A stretch of DNA of 64,000 nt from an uncultured Eubacteriales bacterium (GCA_934373635.1 CAKROZ010000006.1:1-64000), one strand, 5' to 3'. Counted from the first letter of the stretch, positions 48,604-57,916 are shown. Notes: a model not told the origin generated them from the sequence alone. Numbers and translations: made by a program.

Positions 48604-49200
48604 TCAGCCACGGTATTCGGGGTTGAAGTAGTAGTAATTCTTCTGATCGAGCTGTTCCTGCGTGCGGCGAAGCGTATCGCCGAAGCGCTGGAAGTGTACG
48701 ACCTCCCGCTGTCTTAAAAAGCGAATGACGTCGTTGACGTCGGGATCGTCGGAGAGGCGGAGGATGTTATCGTAGGTGACTCTCGCCTTCTGTTCGGCGG
48801 CGAGGTCCTCCATGAGGTCGGCGATGACATCGCCCTTGGACTGGAGGGAGGAGGCGCTGAAGGGCACGCCCGATGCCGCCTGCGGATAAATGCCCGTCGT
48901 GTGGTCGACGAAGTATTTATCGAAGCCGCCCGCCATGATCTCCTCGGGCGTCAGGTTCCGCGTCAACTGATAGAGGATCGCCGCGATCATCTCGCAATGC
49001 CCGAGCTCCTCGGAGCCGATGTCGGTCAGCATTCCGATCGCCTCGCCCGACGGCATGGTGTACCGCTGATTGAGGTAACGGGTCGCGGCGCTGAGCTCAC
49101 CGTCGGGACCGCCGAGCTGTGAAATAATCACGCCCGCGAGACGGGGGTTCGGATTCTTGATCTTGACGGGGTATTGAAGTTTCTTCTCATATTGCCACAT
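48604..49200 (-). CDS. cotJC: Spore coat protein CotJC, manganese-catalase family
   Basis: Inner coat protein with a ferritin-like di-manganese catalase fold. The 198-residue protein begins MWQYEKKLQYPVKIKNPNPRLAGVIISQLGGPDGELSAATRYLNQRYTMP and has the metal-ligand pattern IGSEELGHCEMIAAILYQL, DLAAEQKARVTYDNIL and REVVHFQRFGDTL. The start overlaps the cotJB stop by one base (TGATG). It is part of the cotJA-cotJB-cotJC operon expressed in the mother cell. Confidence 0.95.
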   Translation of the reverse strand: MWQYEKKLQYPVKIKNPNPRLAGVIISQLGGPDGELSAATRYLNQRYTMPSGEAIGMLTDIGSEELGHCEMIAAILYQLTRNLTPEEIMAGGFDKYFVDHTTGIYPQAASGVPFSASSLQSKGDVIADLMEDLAAEQKARVTYDNILRLSDDPDVNDVIRFLRQREVVHFQRFGDTLRRTQEQLDQKNYYYFNPEYRG

Positions 49201-49460
49201 CAGCTTTGTACCTCCGTGCCGTCATTCTGCCACGGCCATGGCATATCCGTCCACGTCCACACGTCGCCGCGGACGCCCGACGCGGTGATCGGTCCGTACT
49301 TCGCCTCGTATTCCTCGGTGGCGGCGCGGAGGGTATCCACGGTCTCGTAATAATAGGTAAGCGCCGCCTGACAGTCGGGGTGACCGTCGAGGAAGAGCTC
49401 GGTCTCGGTCTTCGCAAAGGCAAGTGCCTGAATGTTTCTCATCATTTCTTCTCTTGTCAT
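49200..49460 (-). CDS. cotJB: Spore coat protein CotJB
   Basis: Small coat component. The 86-residue protein shows the CotJB pattern MRNIQALAFAKTETELFLDGHPDCQAALTYYYETVDTLRAATEEYEAKYGPIT, ending in a Trp-rich WTWTDMPWPWQ segment. It overlaps cotJA by four bases (ATGA) and cotJC by one base, so all three are translationally coupled. Confidence 0.94.
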   Translation of the reverse strand: MTREEMMRNIQALAFAKTETELFLDGHPDCQAALTYYYETVDTLRAATEEYEAKYGPITASGVRGDVWTWTDMPWPWQNDGTEVQS

Positions 49461-49663
49461 CTCCCGTGCCGCTCCTCCAAAGGCTTATACAGTTCTTCAA
49501 AAAGCGTACCGTGACGAAGTGCCTCGTCGGGGGTATAGAGCATCCGCCACGCCTGATAGGGCGAGTAGACCATCGCGAGCTGAAGCCCGTCGGTCTCCCG
49601 CGCCTCACGGGTGGGCATCGGCACGGAGCCTCTGCCCGAATATCCGTTTTCGTTTTTTTCCAT
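49457..49663 (-). CDS. cotJA: Spore coat protein CotJA
   Basis: First gene of the cotJ operon. The 68-residue protein contains LQLAMVYSPYQAWRMLYTPDEALRHGTLFEELYKPLEE, the conserved CotJA segment. I chose the ATG at 49663, preceded by AGGA; the frame is open much further upstream but the extra residues are not family-like. A candidate mother-cell promoter lies at 49721-49748. Confidence 0.9.
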   Translation of the reverse strand: MEKNENGYSGRGSVPMPTREARETDGLQLAMVYSPYQAWRMLYTPDEALRHGTLFEELYKPLEERHGR

Positions 49664-49720
49664 GCTGTTGTGTCCTGTTTTCTCTTGATTTCTCGACGGG
49701 CTATCTTTCCCGTCCTTCAC

Positions 49721-49748
49721 AGTATATGAAAAAACGGAGAATCGGGTG
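49721..49748 (-). promoter_or_regulatory. Candidate sigma-E/sigma-K promoter of the cotJ operon
   Basis: Minus strand: CATATACT (49721-49728) preceded after 17 bp by an AC (49746-49747), as in the loose sigma-K pattern AC-N17-CATAnnnT; sigma-E consensus (CATACAnT) fits about as well. No sigma-A promoter was seen here. Confidence 0.35.
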
Positions 49749-49832
49749 AAAACAAAAATGCGGACATCTCGAAAAGCGGGAGTGAATCCTTCCGATCTTT
49801 CAAAATATCTACATTTTTGCAAAGAATTATTT

Positions 49833-50144
49833 TCATAAATCGACAAGTTCGAGAATTCCGTCCTTGTTTTTTACACCGCAGAAGCTCCCGAGGAGGGCGC
49901 CGTCCCGTAGGCAAACGACGGTAGGAACGGAATCCACGCCGAAGCTCTCGGCAAGGGAGGGTTCCCGTCTGACGTCCACTCTGCCGACCAGAAGATCGGC
50001 GCGCTCGGCGGCGATCTCGTCCATGATGGGGGCGAGCATCCGACAGGGGGCGCTCTCCTTCTCGAGAAAGCCGAGAATCACGGTGCCGCGGTTTCTCGCG
50101 ACGCGGAAGTCGAAATTTTCTTCCGTAATCTCAATGGGGAGCAT
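49833..50144 (-). CDS. Thioredoxin-like protein with a single active-site Cys
   Basis: Thioredoxin fold of 103 residues: TVILGFLEKESAPCRMLAPIMDEIAAERADLLVGRVDVRREPSLAESFGVDSVPTVVCLRDGALLGSFCGVKNKDGILELV. The usual WCGPC site reads ESAPC, so the attacking first Cys and the Trp are gone while the resolving Cys and the cis-Pro loop (SVPTVV) stay. It is unlikely to be a normal disulfide reductase. GGGAGGGG precedes the ATG at 50144; it overlaps the upstream SIMPL gene by 14 bases, so the two are cotranscribed. Confidence 0.85.
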   Translation of the reverse strand: MLPIEITEENFDFRVARNRGTVILGFLEKESAPCRMLAPIMDEIAAERADLLVGRVDVRREPSLAESFGVDSVPTVVCLRDGALLGSFCGVKNKDGILELVDL

Positions 50145-50757
50145 GAGCGCCCCCCTCCCGCACCTTGTCGTCAAACAGAAGCTCGACGCGGCAGACGATG
50201 GTCGGCTTTCCGCCGTTTTCCGTCGTGTAACATTCCGTCTCGCGGATCGCCGTCGGCTCCTCGGTGATGCCGAGTGCGCTCGCCTTTTCCTTCGCGTCGG
50301 CGACGGCGCGGGTCAGGGCTTCCTTGGCGGCTTCCGTAGAGTCGGTGGCTTCGTAAGAGACGCAATACATGCTGACACCGCCGATCTCGGGCAATTTTTC
50401 AAACAGCTCGTCGACCTTCTCGGGGTGCTCGGTGGTGAAAGTCAGCTCCCTACCGACGTGAACGGTCGAGTTCATCGGATCGGTATAGGAATGATACCCC
50501 GTTTCCACCGTCTCGCCGATCGGCTCGAGGAGTTTTTCCGCCTTTGACATGTGTTCCTTTGCGTTTGCCGCGGCGGCGCTCTCGCTTTCCCCTTCGGCTT
50601 CTATCGAAAGATAGAGGGTTGCGCGGGAGACCTTCCCCTTTGCGTGTCCTTCCCCGTTCACCGACACGACATCGGTCGCGGTGGCGGTAAAGGCGAGGGA
50701 GCAAAGCAGGAGCGTTATCAGAAGAACCGAAAGGACGGTTCGCTTTTTCTGTGTCAT
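50131..50757 (-). CDS. Secreted SIMPL-domain protein
   Basis: Exported protein of the SIMPL (DUF541) family. The 208-residue protein has an N-terminal signal (VLSVLLITLLLCSLAFTATA), then DVVSVNGEGHAKGKVSRATLYLSIEAEGES, AAAANAKEHMSKAEKLL, YHSYTDPMNSTVHVGRELTFTTEHPEKVDELFEKLPEIGGVSMYCVSYEATDSTEAAKEALTRAVADAKEKASALGI: the repeated strand-helix pattern of SIMPL domains. Family members have been linked to oxidative stress and surface structures; no specific role can be assigned here. Confidence 0.85.
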   Translation of the reverse strand: MTQKKRTVLSVLLITLLLCSLAFTATATDVVSVNGEGHAKGKVSRATLYLSIEAEGESESAAAANAKEHMSKAEKLLEPIGETVETGYHSYTDPMNSTVHVGRELTFTTEHPEKVDELFEKLPEIGGVSMYCVSYEATDSTEAAKEALTRAVADAKEKASALGITEEPTAIRETECYTTENGGKPTIVCRVELLFDDKVREGGAHAPH

Positions 50758-50827
50758 AGAGATTTCCTTTCGCTTTGAAAGATTCCGACATTAGGTTTCC
50801 CGCATTGAGAAAAAATACTACAAAAAG

Positions 50828-50876
50828 AAAAAGAAAACGCAGGTGAAAGCGGGGTGCTTTTTTGCGTTTTCTTTTT
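50828..50876 (-). terminator. Terminator after pflA
   Basis: Arms 50828-50841 and 50863-50876 pair perfectly over 14 bp; both outer ends are A/T so either strand ends in a U-rich run. Confidence 0.8.
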
Positions 50877-50904
50877 GATATTTGGTTATTTTTATAACAG
50901 TTGT

Positions 50905-51624
50905 TTACAGATCGTCGCTTTTTCCGAGGATGATCGCTTCTGCTTTGGCGAGTTGCTCCTGTGAGAGGGGCGGCGTGTTCGCGAGCGGATAGGGGATGCC
51001 GAGCTTCTCGTACTTTGCGCGTCCAAGCGTATGATAGGGCAAGAGCTCGACCGACTCGAGGTTCTTCACCTCCGCGGCGATGCGACGGAGGGCGAGGAGT
51101 TCTTCCTTATCGTAGGTGATGCCCGGGACGACCACGTGACGGATGCGGACGGGGATGTTCTCATCGCTCAACCGATGAAGGAACGCGAGAGGCGCCTCCC
51201 CGGAGAAGCCCGTGAGGGTGCGGTGTCCCGCCTCGTCGGTATGCTTGATGTCCAACATGACGAGATCGGTCACGGCGAGCAGGCGGTCGTACGCTTCCCC
51301 TTCCCGATAGAGGATGCCCGAGGTATCGAGGCAGGTGTGAATGCCTCTTGCCTTCGCGAGCGAAAACAGCTCGGTCAAAAACGGGAGCTGTGCCGTGGGT
51401 TCCCCTCCCGTCGCGGTCAGTCCGCCCGAGCGGTAGAAGGGGCGGCTCCGCTCCATCGGCGCGAGCAGATCCTCCGCCGTATAGAGAGTCCCCTCCCCTG
51501 TCCAGGTATCGGGGTTGTGGCAATACAGGCACCGCATCGGGCACCCGGCGAAAAAGACGACGTAGCGGAGTCCCGGCCCGTCAAGGGTGCCAAAGCTCTC
51601 GATTGAATGAATTCTTCCCTGCAT
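50905..51624 (-). CDS. pflA: Pyruvate formate-lyase activating enzyme
   Basis: Radical-SAM enzyme that installs the glycyl radical on PflB. The 239-residue protein starts MQGRIHSIESFGTLDGPGLRYVVFFAGCPMRCLYCHNPDTW with the CxxxCxxC cluster (Cys28, Cys32, Cys35), then GGLTATGGEPTAQLPFLTELF, TCLDTSGIL, DLVMLDIKH and VELLPYHTLGRAKYEKLG. The expected GGVTxSGGEP reads GGLTATGGEP. The ATG at 51624 has AAGGAG upstream. About 215 bp separate it from pflB. Confidence 0.95.
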   Translation of the reverse strand: MQGRIHSIESFGTLDGPGLRYVVFFAGCPMRCLYCHNPDTWTGEGTLYTAEDLLAPMERSRPFYRSGGLTATGGEPTAQLPFLTELFSLAKARGIHTCLDTSGILYREGEAYDRLLAVTDLVMLDIKHTDEAGHRTLTGFSGEAPLAFLHRLSDENIPVRIRHVVVPGITYDKEELLALRRIAAEVKNLESVELLPYHTLGRAKYEKLGIPYPLANTPPLSQEQLAKAEAIILGKSDDL

Positions 51625-51839
51625 GGCGGGACTCCTTTCTTTGTCGGAATGTTTTTGTCTGTGCTTTCGCCGACGCATATCTGCGTTTCGGTGCGCGAAG
51701 GGGGGCGGTGGCGCGATTCTTACTTTTGGCGGGCGGTTTTCATTTTTGCCGTCTCGCGAAGCGGTAGCGGAAGACTCGGATTTGCGCCGTTTCGCGAGCG
51801 GTCATCCGCCTGCCCGATCGGCGGGCGGCAGATCGGTGC

Positions 51840-54068
51840 TTACAGGCTCTCGTGGAAGGTACGGGAGATAACCTCGTCCTGCTGCTCCTTTGTAAGCTTG
51901 ACGAAATTGACCGCGTAACCGGAGACGCGGACGGTCAGCTGCGGATATTTTTCGGGATGGCGCTGTGCATCGCGAAGCGTCTCGCGATCGAACACGTTGA
52001 CATTGAGATGCTGTCCTCCCTTTTCAACATAGCCGTCGAGGAGGGCGACGAGATTCGCGCGCTTCTCCGCGTCGGTTCTGCCGAGGGTGTTCGGCGTGAT
52101 GGAGAAGGTGTTCGAAATTCCGTCCTGCGCGTCCTCAAAATTCAGCTTTGCAACCGAGGAGAGCGAAGCGACGGCACCGTGAGAATCTCTGCCGTGCATG
52201 GGATTCGCCCCCGGGGCGAAGGGCTCGCCCGCCTGTCTGCCATCGGGCGTCGAGCCGGTGTTCTTGCCGTACACGACGTTCGAGGTAATGGTGAGGACGG
52301 AGGTCGTGACGATGCCGTCGCGATAGGTGGCGTGCTCACGTAGATAGCCGATGAAGGTGTGCAGGACTTCCTTCGCGATCGCGTCGACGCGATCGTCGTC
52401 GTTGCCGTACTTCGGGAAGTCGGTCGTCGCGTGATACCCGACGATGAATCCGGTCTCGTCCCTCTCCACCTTTACGTGTCCGTACTTGATAGCGGAAAGC
52501 GAGTCGGCGACAACGCTGAGTCCCGCAATTCCCGTCGCGAACCAACGGCGCACATGCGCGTCATGGAGCGCCATCTGCACCCGCTCGTAGCTGTACTTAT
52601 CATGCATATAGTGGATGATATTCAACGTATTGATATACACGCCGGCAAGCCAACGCATCATATCGCGGTATTTCGCCATCACGTCGTTATAATCGAGCTC
52701 GTCGCCGACGACGGGACGGTAGGCGGGTCCGACCTGCGTGCGGGTCACCTCGTCCACGCCGCCGTTGATGGCATACAAAAGGCATTTTGCAAGATTGGCG
52801 CGGGCGCCGAAGAATTGCATTTCTTTTCCGATGCGCATGGAGGAAACACAGCAGGCAATGCCGTAATCATCCCCGTGGACGGGGCGCATGAGGTCGTCGC
52901 TCTCGTACTGGATTGCCGAATGACGGATGGAAATATCGGCGCAGAAGCGCTTGAATGCCTCGGGCAGATGCACCGACCAGAGCACCGTCATGTTCGGTTC
53001 GGGAGAAGACCCGATGTTATCGAGCGTGTGGAGGTAACGATAGGACATCTTCGTGACGCGATGGCGTCCGTCGACACCCATACCGCCGATGGATTCGGTG
53101 ACCCATGTGGGGTCTCCCGCGAAGATGGTATTGTATTCGGGCGTTCTCGCAAATTTGACGAGGCGAAGTTTCATGATGAACTGGTCGACGAATTCCTGAA
53201 TCTCCTCTTCGGTATACCGTCCCGCGGCAAGATCGCGCGAGGCATAGATATCGAGGAAGGTCGAGGTGCGTCCGAGGCTCATTGCCGCGCCGTTCTGCTC
53301 CTTGACGGCGGCGAGATAGGCAAAATAAAGCGCCTGAATTGCTTCTTTCGTATCCTTCGCCGGAGCGGAGATGTCGGTATCGTAAATGGCGGCAAGCGCT
53401 TTCAGCTCACCGAGTGCGCGGATCTGCTCGGAGAGCTCTTCCCTGTCGCGGATCACGGCGTCGGTCATGGTCTCGCCCGTGGCGGCGAGCTCCTCCTGCT
53501 TTTCGCGGATCAGAAAATCCACGCCGTAGAGAGGAACGCGGCGGTAGTCGCCGATGATGCGTCCTCTGCCGTAGGCGTCGGGAAGTCCTGTGATGATATG
53601 GTTCTTCCGGCAGACGCGCATTTCGGGGGTATAGGCGTCGTACACGCCCGCGTTGTGCGTTTTTCTGTATTTGGTAAAGATCTCGACGATCTCGGGCGCG
53701 ACCTCAAAGCCGTTGTCGGTGCAGGCACGGATCGCCATGCGGATGCCGCCGTTCGGCTGGAGGGAGCGCTTGAAAGGCTTATCCGTCTGAATTCCGACGA
53801 TCTTTTCCTTTTCGCGGTCGAGATAGCCCGCTCTGTGGGAGGTGATGGTCGAGACGACGGAAGTATCCATATCCAGCGCGTGTCCGAGCGCGCGCTCCTC
53901 TTTCGTCAGCTCCATGACCCTCTCCCAAAGGGCGCTCGTCGCCGCGGTCGGCCCCGAAAGAAAGCTCTCGTCCCCGTCGTAGGGGGTGTAATTCTTTTCG
54001 ATAAAGTCGGCGACGTTGACCTCACTCTGCCATTTGCCGCCGTAAAATTCTCTCCATGCGTCTTCCAT
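51840..54068 (-). CDS. pflB: Formate C-acetyltransferase (pyruvate formate-lyase)
   Basis: Glycyl-radical enzyme that splits pyruvate with CoA into acetyl-CoA and formate under anaerobic conditions. The 742-residue protein has the catalytic Cys-Cys pair in [12 protein letters not shown] (about residue 404), the substrate pocket [17 protein letters not shown], and the glycyl-radical segment [12 protein letters not shown] near the C-terminus (about residue 717). I chose the ATG at 54068 ([11 protein letters not shown]) with GAAAGG upstream; a GTG seven codons earlier is also possible. Promoter and possible Rex site are at 54108-54174. Confidence 0.97.
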   Translation of the reverse strand: MEDAWREFYGGKWQSEVNVADFIEKNYTPYDGDESFLSGPTAATSALWERVMELTKEERALGHALDMDTSVVSTITSHRAGYLDREKEKIVGIQTDKPFKRSLQPNGGIRMAIRACTDNGFEVAPEIVEIFTKYRKTHNAGVYDAYTPEMRVCRKNHIITGLPDAYGRGRIIGDYRRVPLYGVDFLIREKQEELAATGETMTDAVIRDREELSEQIRALGELKALAAIYDTDISAPAKDTKEAIQALYFAYLAAVKEQNGAAMSLGRTSTFLDIYASRDLAAGRYTEEEIQEFVDQFIMKLRLVKFARTPEYNTIFAGDPTWVTESIGGMGVDGRHRVTKMSYRYLHTLDNIGSSPEPNMTVLWSVHLPEAFKRFCADISIRHSAIQYESDDLMRPVHGDDYGIACCVSSMRIGKEMQFFGARANLAKCLLYAINGGVDEVTRTQVGPAYRPVVGDELDYNDVMAKYRDMMRWLAGVYINTLNIIHYMHDKYSYERVQMALHDAHVRRWFATGIAGLSVVADSLSAIKYGHVKVERDETGFIVGYHATTDFPKYGNDDDRVDAIAKEVLHTFIGYLREHATYRDGIVTTSVLTITSNVVYGKNTGSTPDGRQAGEPFAPGANPMHGRDSHGAVASLSSVAKLNFEDAQDGISNTFSITPNTLGRTDAEKRANLVALLDGYVEKGGQHLNVNVFDRETLRDAQRHPEKYPQLTVRVSGYAVNFVKLTKEQQDEVISRTFHESL

Positions 54069-54107
54069 GCGTTTTTTGCCTTTCTTCACAATATTTAGTA
54101 AATTTCC

Positions 54108-54121
54108 GTGTTACTCAACAC
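54108..54121 (-). promoter_or_regulatory. Possible Rex operator in the pflB leader
   Basis: GTGTT-GAGT-AACAC (minus strand) is a 5-bp inverted repeat extended on one side to TTGTG, resembling the Rex half-site TTGTGA/TTGTTA. It lies about 25-35 bp downstream of the -10 box, where a bound repressor would block transcription. Redox control of pfl by Rex is known in other Firmicutes. Confidence 0.35.
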
Positions 54122-54144
54122 AAGATATAGTTTTATCCGTATTC

Positions 54145-54174
54145 ATTATACCATGTATGCAGGGCTTCTGTCAA
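54145..54174 (-). promoter_or_regulatory. pflB promoter
   Basis: Minus strand: TTGACA (54169-54174), 18-bp spacer, TATAAT (54145-54150). Confidence 0.75.
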
Positions 54175-54620
54175 TTCATTTTTTCCATGGAAGCATGAGA
54201 AAATACAAGCATCTTTTTGATACATTTTCACAAAATCGACAAAAAAATAACGGGCGCGAAAAATATGCGTCCACACAGATACGTCGGTTTCCTTTGAAAT
54301 GCGCACGTGATCGTGCTTTCTCTTCAAAAAAACGAAACGCGCGACGTCTTTCCGAATGTCCCGGGAAAGACGCCGCGTGAAAAGGTGATCGCTCGCGTTT
54401 TTTTCGAAGGCAACGGTACGTTTCTTCATCGAGATCTTCCCGACACGATAGCCGTGTTTCCCGAGTTCTTTTTACAGGTCGGAAAGGAATGGTCGAGCGG
54501 GCATCCCGCGCCCCTCTCGATTTCGTCGAAGCTCAAGGGAAAACGCGTCCTCGCCCGTTCCGAATCCGCTCCCAAAGCGGCGACTATTTGCTCGTTTCGC
54601 GGGTTCCTTTATTTTCTTTT
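54175..54620. other. Gene-free interval with a REP-like hairpin
   Basis: No supportable gene. A stem of about 14 bp (CGCGACGTCTTTCC, from 54341, with GGGAAAGACG-CCGCG ending near 54378) is the only clear structure. The flanking remnants suggest decayed DNA. Confidence 0.4.
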
Positions 54621-54622
54621 CG

Positions 54623-54790
54623 TCAGATGATCTGAAAGCACGCCCACTTCTTCGACCTTTGCCGCAGAAGAAAGACTGCCCCGCGTAAGACAAGATCAAT
54701 GCTCATGCCGATTGCCACACCGATGACCCCGAATCCGAGCCAAAGTCCGAACAAAGCCGAAAAGATCCGCCTCCCCGTGATCGGGACAAT
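54623..54790 (-). pseudogene. C-terminal remnant of a MATE-type efflux transporter
   Basis: The minus strand encodes RRIFSALFGLWLGFGVIGVA followed by IGMSIDLVLRGAVFLLRQRSKKW, which matches the last membrane helix and tail of clostridial MATE transporters (typically FGxGVxGVWxAMxxDWxxRxxxxxxRFxSGKW). Nothing of the remaining ~400 residues is present; upstream it runs into the broken GNAT gene. A short remnant, so the family call is moderate. Confidence 0.5.
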
Positions 54791-54820
54791 GCGCCTCTGC
54801 CAATTCCGCAACGGAGCGCT

Positions 54821-55307
54821 CTATGATCGGAAGAAGGATCTTCTCTGTCTCGAAAAATATCCCTGAAAGGTTCCGATCTTCTCAAATCCGAAATGACGAT
54901 ACAGCGCGATTGCCTTCTCATTGTCGCTTCTTACCTCCGGAGAGATGATCTCCGTTCCCGCGACGTTCTTTGCAAAATCAAGGATTCTCTCCATCATGCG
55001 TGTTCCTATGTGAGTTCCCCACTTTGCTTTCCGCACGGATATACTAATCTCTCCCGATGTGAGAGTCTTTCTTTGGCAAAACCCGATAATACCGCCTCAC
55101 CGACAATCTCATCTTCCTCTGTCGCAACGAGATAAAGCTGTTTTTTCGATCGGTATATGCTTTCTAAATATTCCCGCCTTTTTCCGCGGTTACGGGAATG
55201 CCTTCCGCACCGAATGTCAAATTGTCGGACTCGGCGCCGATCGCCTTACAGTATTTCAAGATAGCTTCCGCATCCGCGGGAAGCGCCTCTCCGATCTCCG
55301 TCATCAT
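54821..55307 (-). pseudogene. Frameshifted GNAT acetyltransferase
   Basis: Three consecutive pieces in different frames together spell one GNAT protein: MTEIGEALPADAEAILKYCK and AIGAESDNLTFGAEGIPVTA from 55307, then EYLESIYRSKKQLYLVATEE and DEIVGEAVLSGFAKERLSHR, then GEISISVRKAKWGTHIGTRM and MERILDFAKNVAGTEIISPE through SDNEKAIALYRHFGFEKIGTF to 54821. Two frameshifts, near 55180 and 55045, break it, and the C-terminus is lost. The acetyl-CoA loop (usually GxGxG/A) reads WGTHIGT. Confidence 0.8.
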
Positions 55308-55463
55308 AAATTACCCGTCCGATTCTTCCGTCGTTCCTTGCATTATATTGGCGGAGGAAGCGGAATTTTCCACGCTCTGCGAGATTTCCGAGGACACTCA
55401 CAGTATATCACGAAAGCGCGTCAAGGTCAAGGGGGCGCGACATTTTGCCTTTCGGGATGACAT

Positions 55464-56753
55464 TTATCCGTGTCGAAGAAGTACGGTATTCGCTCTTCCG
55501 CCACCGCTCAGAGAATTCCGAATGGCACGGTTCATCACTTCAATCAGATGCTCCCCCGTCGTCTCGCCCGCGTACCACCACGCACATTCTTCACCGATCG
55601 GGTCGATGACATTTTCCCATTCCGTACCGACCGTGGGGGCGCCGAATCCGTCGTTCAGCATTTTCACGATCTGCCTGCGATCCGCATTTTGCCCGGGCTC
55701 CGCACCCGAAAGGGGCGAAAACAGCTTCGCGTCCTCTCCTGACAATAACCGCTCGCCATTCTCGGTCGACACAAAATCCATGAGTTTGAGCGCATCCTCG
55801 AGCTTTTGTCGGTTGGAAGCTTTTTCGAGCTCCGTGCTCAAGGCGTAGTAGCACGAAGTGTCGTTAACGTATCGATTGTTTGAGCCGTCGGGGCTGAGCC
55901 ACGGAAGCAGACCGTATCTGTCGCCGCTCCCGTCCTCCTTTTGCGAAAAGCGAAAGGGGGCATCCGTGATGAAAAATGCCGTATTCCCTTCCGAAAAATG
56001 CGAGGCAGCCTCCATTGCACTCTTGCCGAGGAGATCACCGTTGATGATGTCGAGGTCGATCCATTTCTGCATATAGTCGATCGTGCCCGCCCACGCATCA
56101 TCGGCGCTGACGTCTCCATCGAGGAAGTCCTCCGCCCAATCCAACCCCGCCGGGGTACGGAGAAAGGTCGTATCGCCGAGGTCGAAGAGGTAGTGAAAGG
56201 CGCTCTCGAAGGAATCGAGCGCCGTCGTCGACACCCCGACGCCGGCGGCTCGTATCTTCGGCACCAGCTCTTCAAGCTCCGCAAAGCTCCCCGGCGCCTC
56301 CCAGCCGTACTTTTCAAACAGCGTCCGATTGTAAAAGATACCGAGCACCGCATAGCCGCACGGCAAGAGATAGACCGAGCCGTCCGTACTGCATTCACTG
56401 AGGCGGGAGGGCGCGTATCTTTCACTGAACGCATATCCCGACAGATCGATGAGGTATTTTTTCTGGTACGACGCATCGGGCAGAGCGGTCAGCATATAGA
56501 TGTCGGCGGGGGTGTCGGTATCGAAAAGCTCCTCCCCGCGCTGTGTCTTATCCCCTGCTCCGCCGTCGACGAATCTCAATCCGATCTCGGGGTATACCTT
56601 TCCGAATTCCTTTTCGAATTCGGTGTAATCCCTTCCGTCCGTGACGATCGTCAGCGGTTCACGAGTCGGTGCCCGATCGTCGGCACAGGCGCACAGACTC
56701 ATGCACACAAGAGCTACCGCACAAAACAGTGCGAGCAACCTTCTCATTTTCAA
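55464..56753 (-). CDS. ABC transporter solute-binding lipoprotein (family 1)
   Basis: Extracellular binding protein of the carbohydrate type. The 429-residue protein has a lipobox (LVCMSLCAC, Cys21 or Cys23), then PLTIVTDGRDYTEFEKEFGKVYPEIGLRFVDGG, DIYMLTALPDASYQKKYLIDLSGYAF, YLLPCGYAVLGIFYNRTLFEKYGWEAPGSFAELEELVPKIRAAGVG and FSEGNTAFFITDAPFRFSQKED. No permease or ATPase is adjacent. The ATG overlaps the end of the broken hybrid kinase gene by four bases (ATGA), so it was cotranscribed with a sensor and may have supplied its signal; with the kinase broken its role is doubtful. Confidence 0.85.
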   Translation of the reverse strand: MKMRRLLALFCAVALVCMSLCACADDRAPTREPLTIVTDGRDYTEFEKEFGKVYPEIGLRFVDGGAGDKTQRGEELFDTDTPADIYMLTALPDASYQKKYLIDLSGYAFSERYAPSRLSECSTDGSVYLLPCGYAVLGIFYNRTLFEKYGWEAPGSFAELEELVPKIRAAGVGVSTTALDSFESAFHYLFDLGDTTFLRTPAGLDWAEDFLDGDVSADDAWAGTIDYMQKWIDLDIINGDLLGKSAMEAASHFSEGNTAFFITDAPFRFSQKEDGSGDRYGLLPWLSPDGSNNRYVNDTSCYYALSTELEKASNRQKLEDALKLMDFVSTENGERLLSGEDAKLFSPLSGAEPGQNADRRQIVKMLNDGFGAPTVGTEWENVIDPIGEECAWWYAGETTGEHLIEVMNRAIRNSLSGGGRANTVLLRHG

Positions 56754-57510
56754 GGGAAAACTCCCTCCTTTTGTTCCCGTGTCGACGCGGTATCGTTGTT
56801 CTTTTCCTGGTTGTACTTCAGTAATGCTCCGATCATCCGTTTCCCGCCGATCGGTTTGGACAGATGCTCGTTCATCCCCGCGGCAGCGGTCTTTCTGACA
56901 TCCTCGTCAAAAGCGTTTGCCGTCATTGCGACGATCGGCACGGTTGCGGCATCGGGGCGTGCGAGACTGCGGATCTTCCGCGTGGCTTCAAGCCCGTCCA
57001 TCACGGGCATCATCACGTCCATAAGGATCAGATCGATGCTTCCGACCTCGGACGAAGCGAAAAGATCCAGTGCCTCCTTGCCGTTGCTCGCGATGAGGAT
57101 ATCCGCCTCCGATTTTTTGAGCAGGTGCTCCGCGATGTTGCGGTTCATCTTGTTATCGTCGCAAAGAAGAATCGTCATCCCCGCCAGTGCATGAGGCGGA
57201 ATCGGCTTCTGCCCCGCCGCTTCGGCGGTCGTGACGGCGGTTTCGCTGACCGGGAAGGAGAGCCCGATGATAAATTCGGTCCCCTCGCCCACCCGGCTCC
57301 TGATGTCGATCGTGCCGCCCATTTTATCGAGCAGTTTTTTCACGATTGCCATCCCGAGTCCCGTGCTCTTACTGCCGAAGGTCGGTGCGATGTTTGCCCG
57401 CCAATACGGCTCGAAGATGTGTCTGATCTCCTGATCACATCGTCGAGATCTCCTCCGACGGTTTTGTAAAAATCGGACAGGTCGAACGCCGTATTGTCGG
57501 TCGTTTGCAT
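56750..57510 (-). pseudogene. Deletion fusion of an Hpt gene start and a hybrid histidine kinase end
   Basis: From 57510, after AAGGAGG, the sequence reads MQTTDNTAFDLSDFYKTVGG and DLDDVIRR, the start of an Hpt phosphotransfer protein. Near 57430 the frame changes and becomes FEPYWRANIAPTFGSKSTGLGMAIVKKLLDKMGGTIDIRSRVGEGTEF, the end of a kinase ATPase domain, followed by a full receiver domain (LLCDDNKMNRNIAEHLLKKS, phospho-Asp in LILMDVMMPVMDG, Thr/Lys further on: AMTANAFDEDVRKT, LSKPI). Sensor, dimerisation/His box and most of the ATPase domain are missing. A deletion between two two-component genes explains it. Confidence 0.8.
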
Positions 57511-57782
57511 ACACTTTCCTCCTTATTCATTAAGAATCTATGAAGAAGCGGAAACGATACGATGAAGAATCGCCGTATCGATATCTCCGTGTTTTGATCG
57601 TCAATTAGCTATGACTTACTTCAAACCGATATTATAGCACTTGCCTCGCGGTAATTCAAGATATTTCGGGCATTTTTTCGCCGTTTTTTGTTGACTTTTT
57701 AACTTTAGATCGCGCAAATGCAATTCCTTTGACCTCCGAATGACATTTCCTTAATTAAAGGTTAAATAAGCTCAAAAAAAGA
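57511..57782. other. A/T-rich intergenic DNA
   Basis: About 270 bp between the Hpt remnant and the terminator beyond tatD. No gene, RNA or repeat was recognised. A promoter for the Hpt/kinase unit should lie here; I could not single one out. Confidence 0.3.
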
Positions 57783-57840
57783 GCATAAAGGAAAATCCTA
57801 TAAAATACTCAAACAAGAGATTTTCCTTATGCCCATTTTT
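57783..57840. terminator. Bidirectional terminator downstream of tatD
   Basis: GCATAAAGGAAAATC (57783-57797) pairs with GATTTTCCTTATGC (57819-57832) with one bulge; T-runs flank both sides. It can end the minus-strand metG-tatD transcript. Confidence 0.7.
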
Positions 57841-57916
57841 TTCTAATTGTACATGGGAAATTTTGATTTACACGACGCAATCTAAAAAATCAAAAAACAC
57901 AGAAGTTTTATGATTC

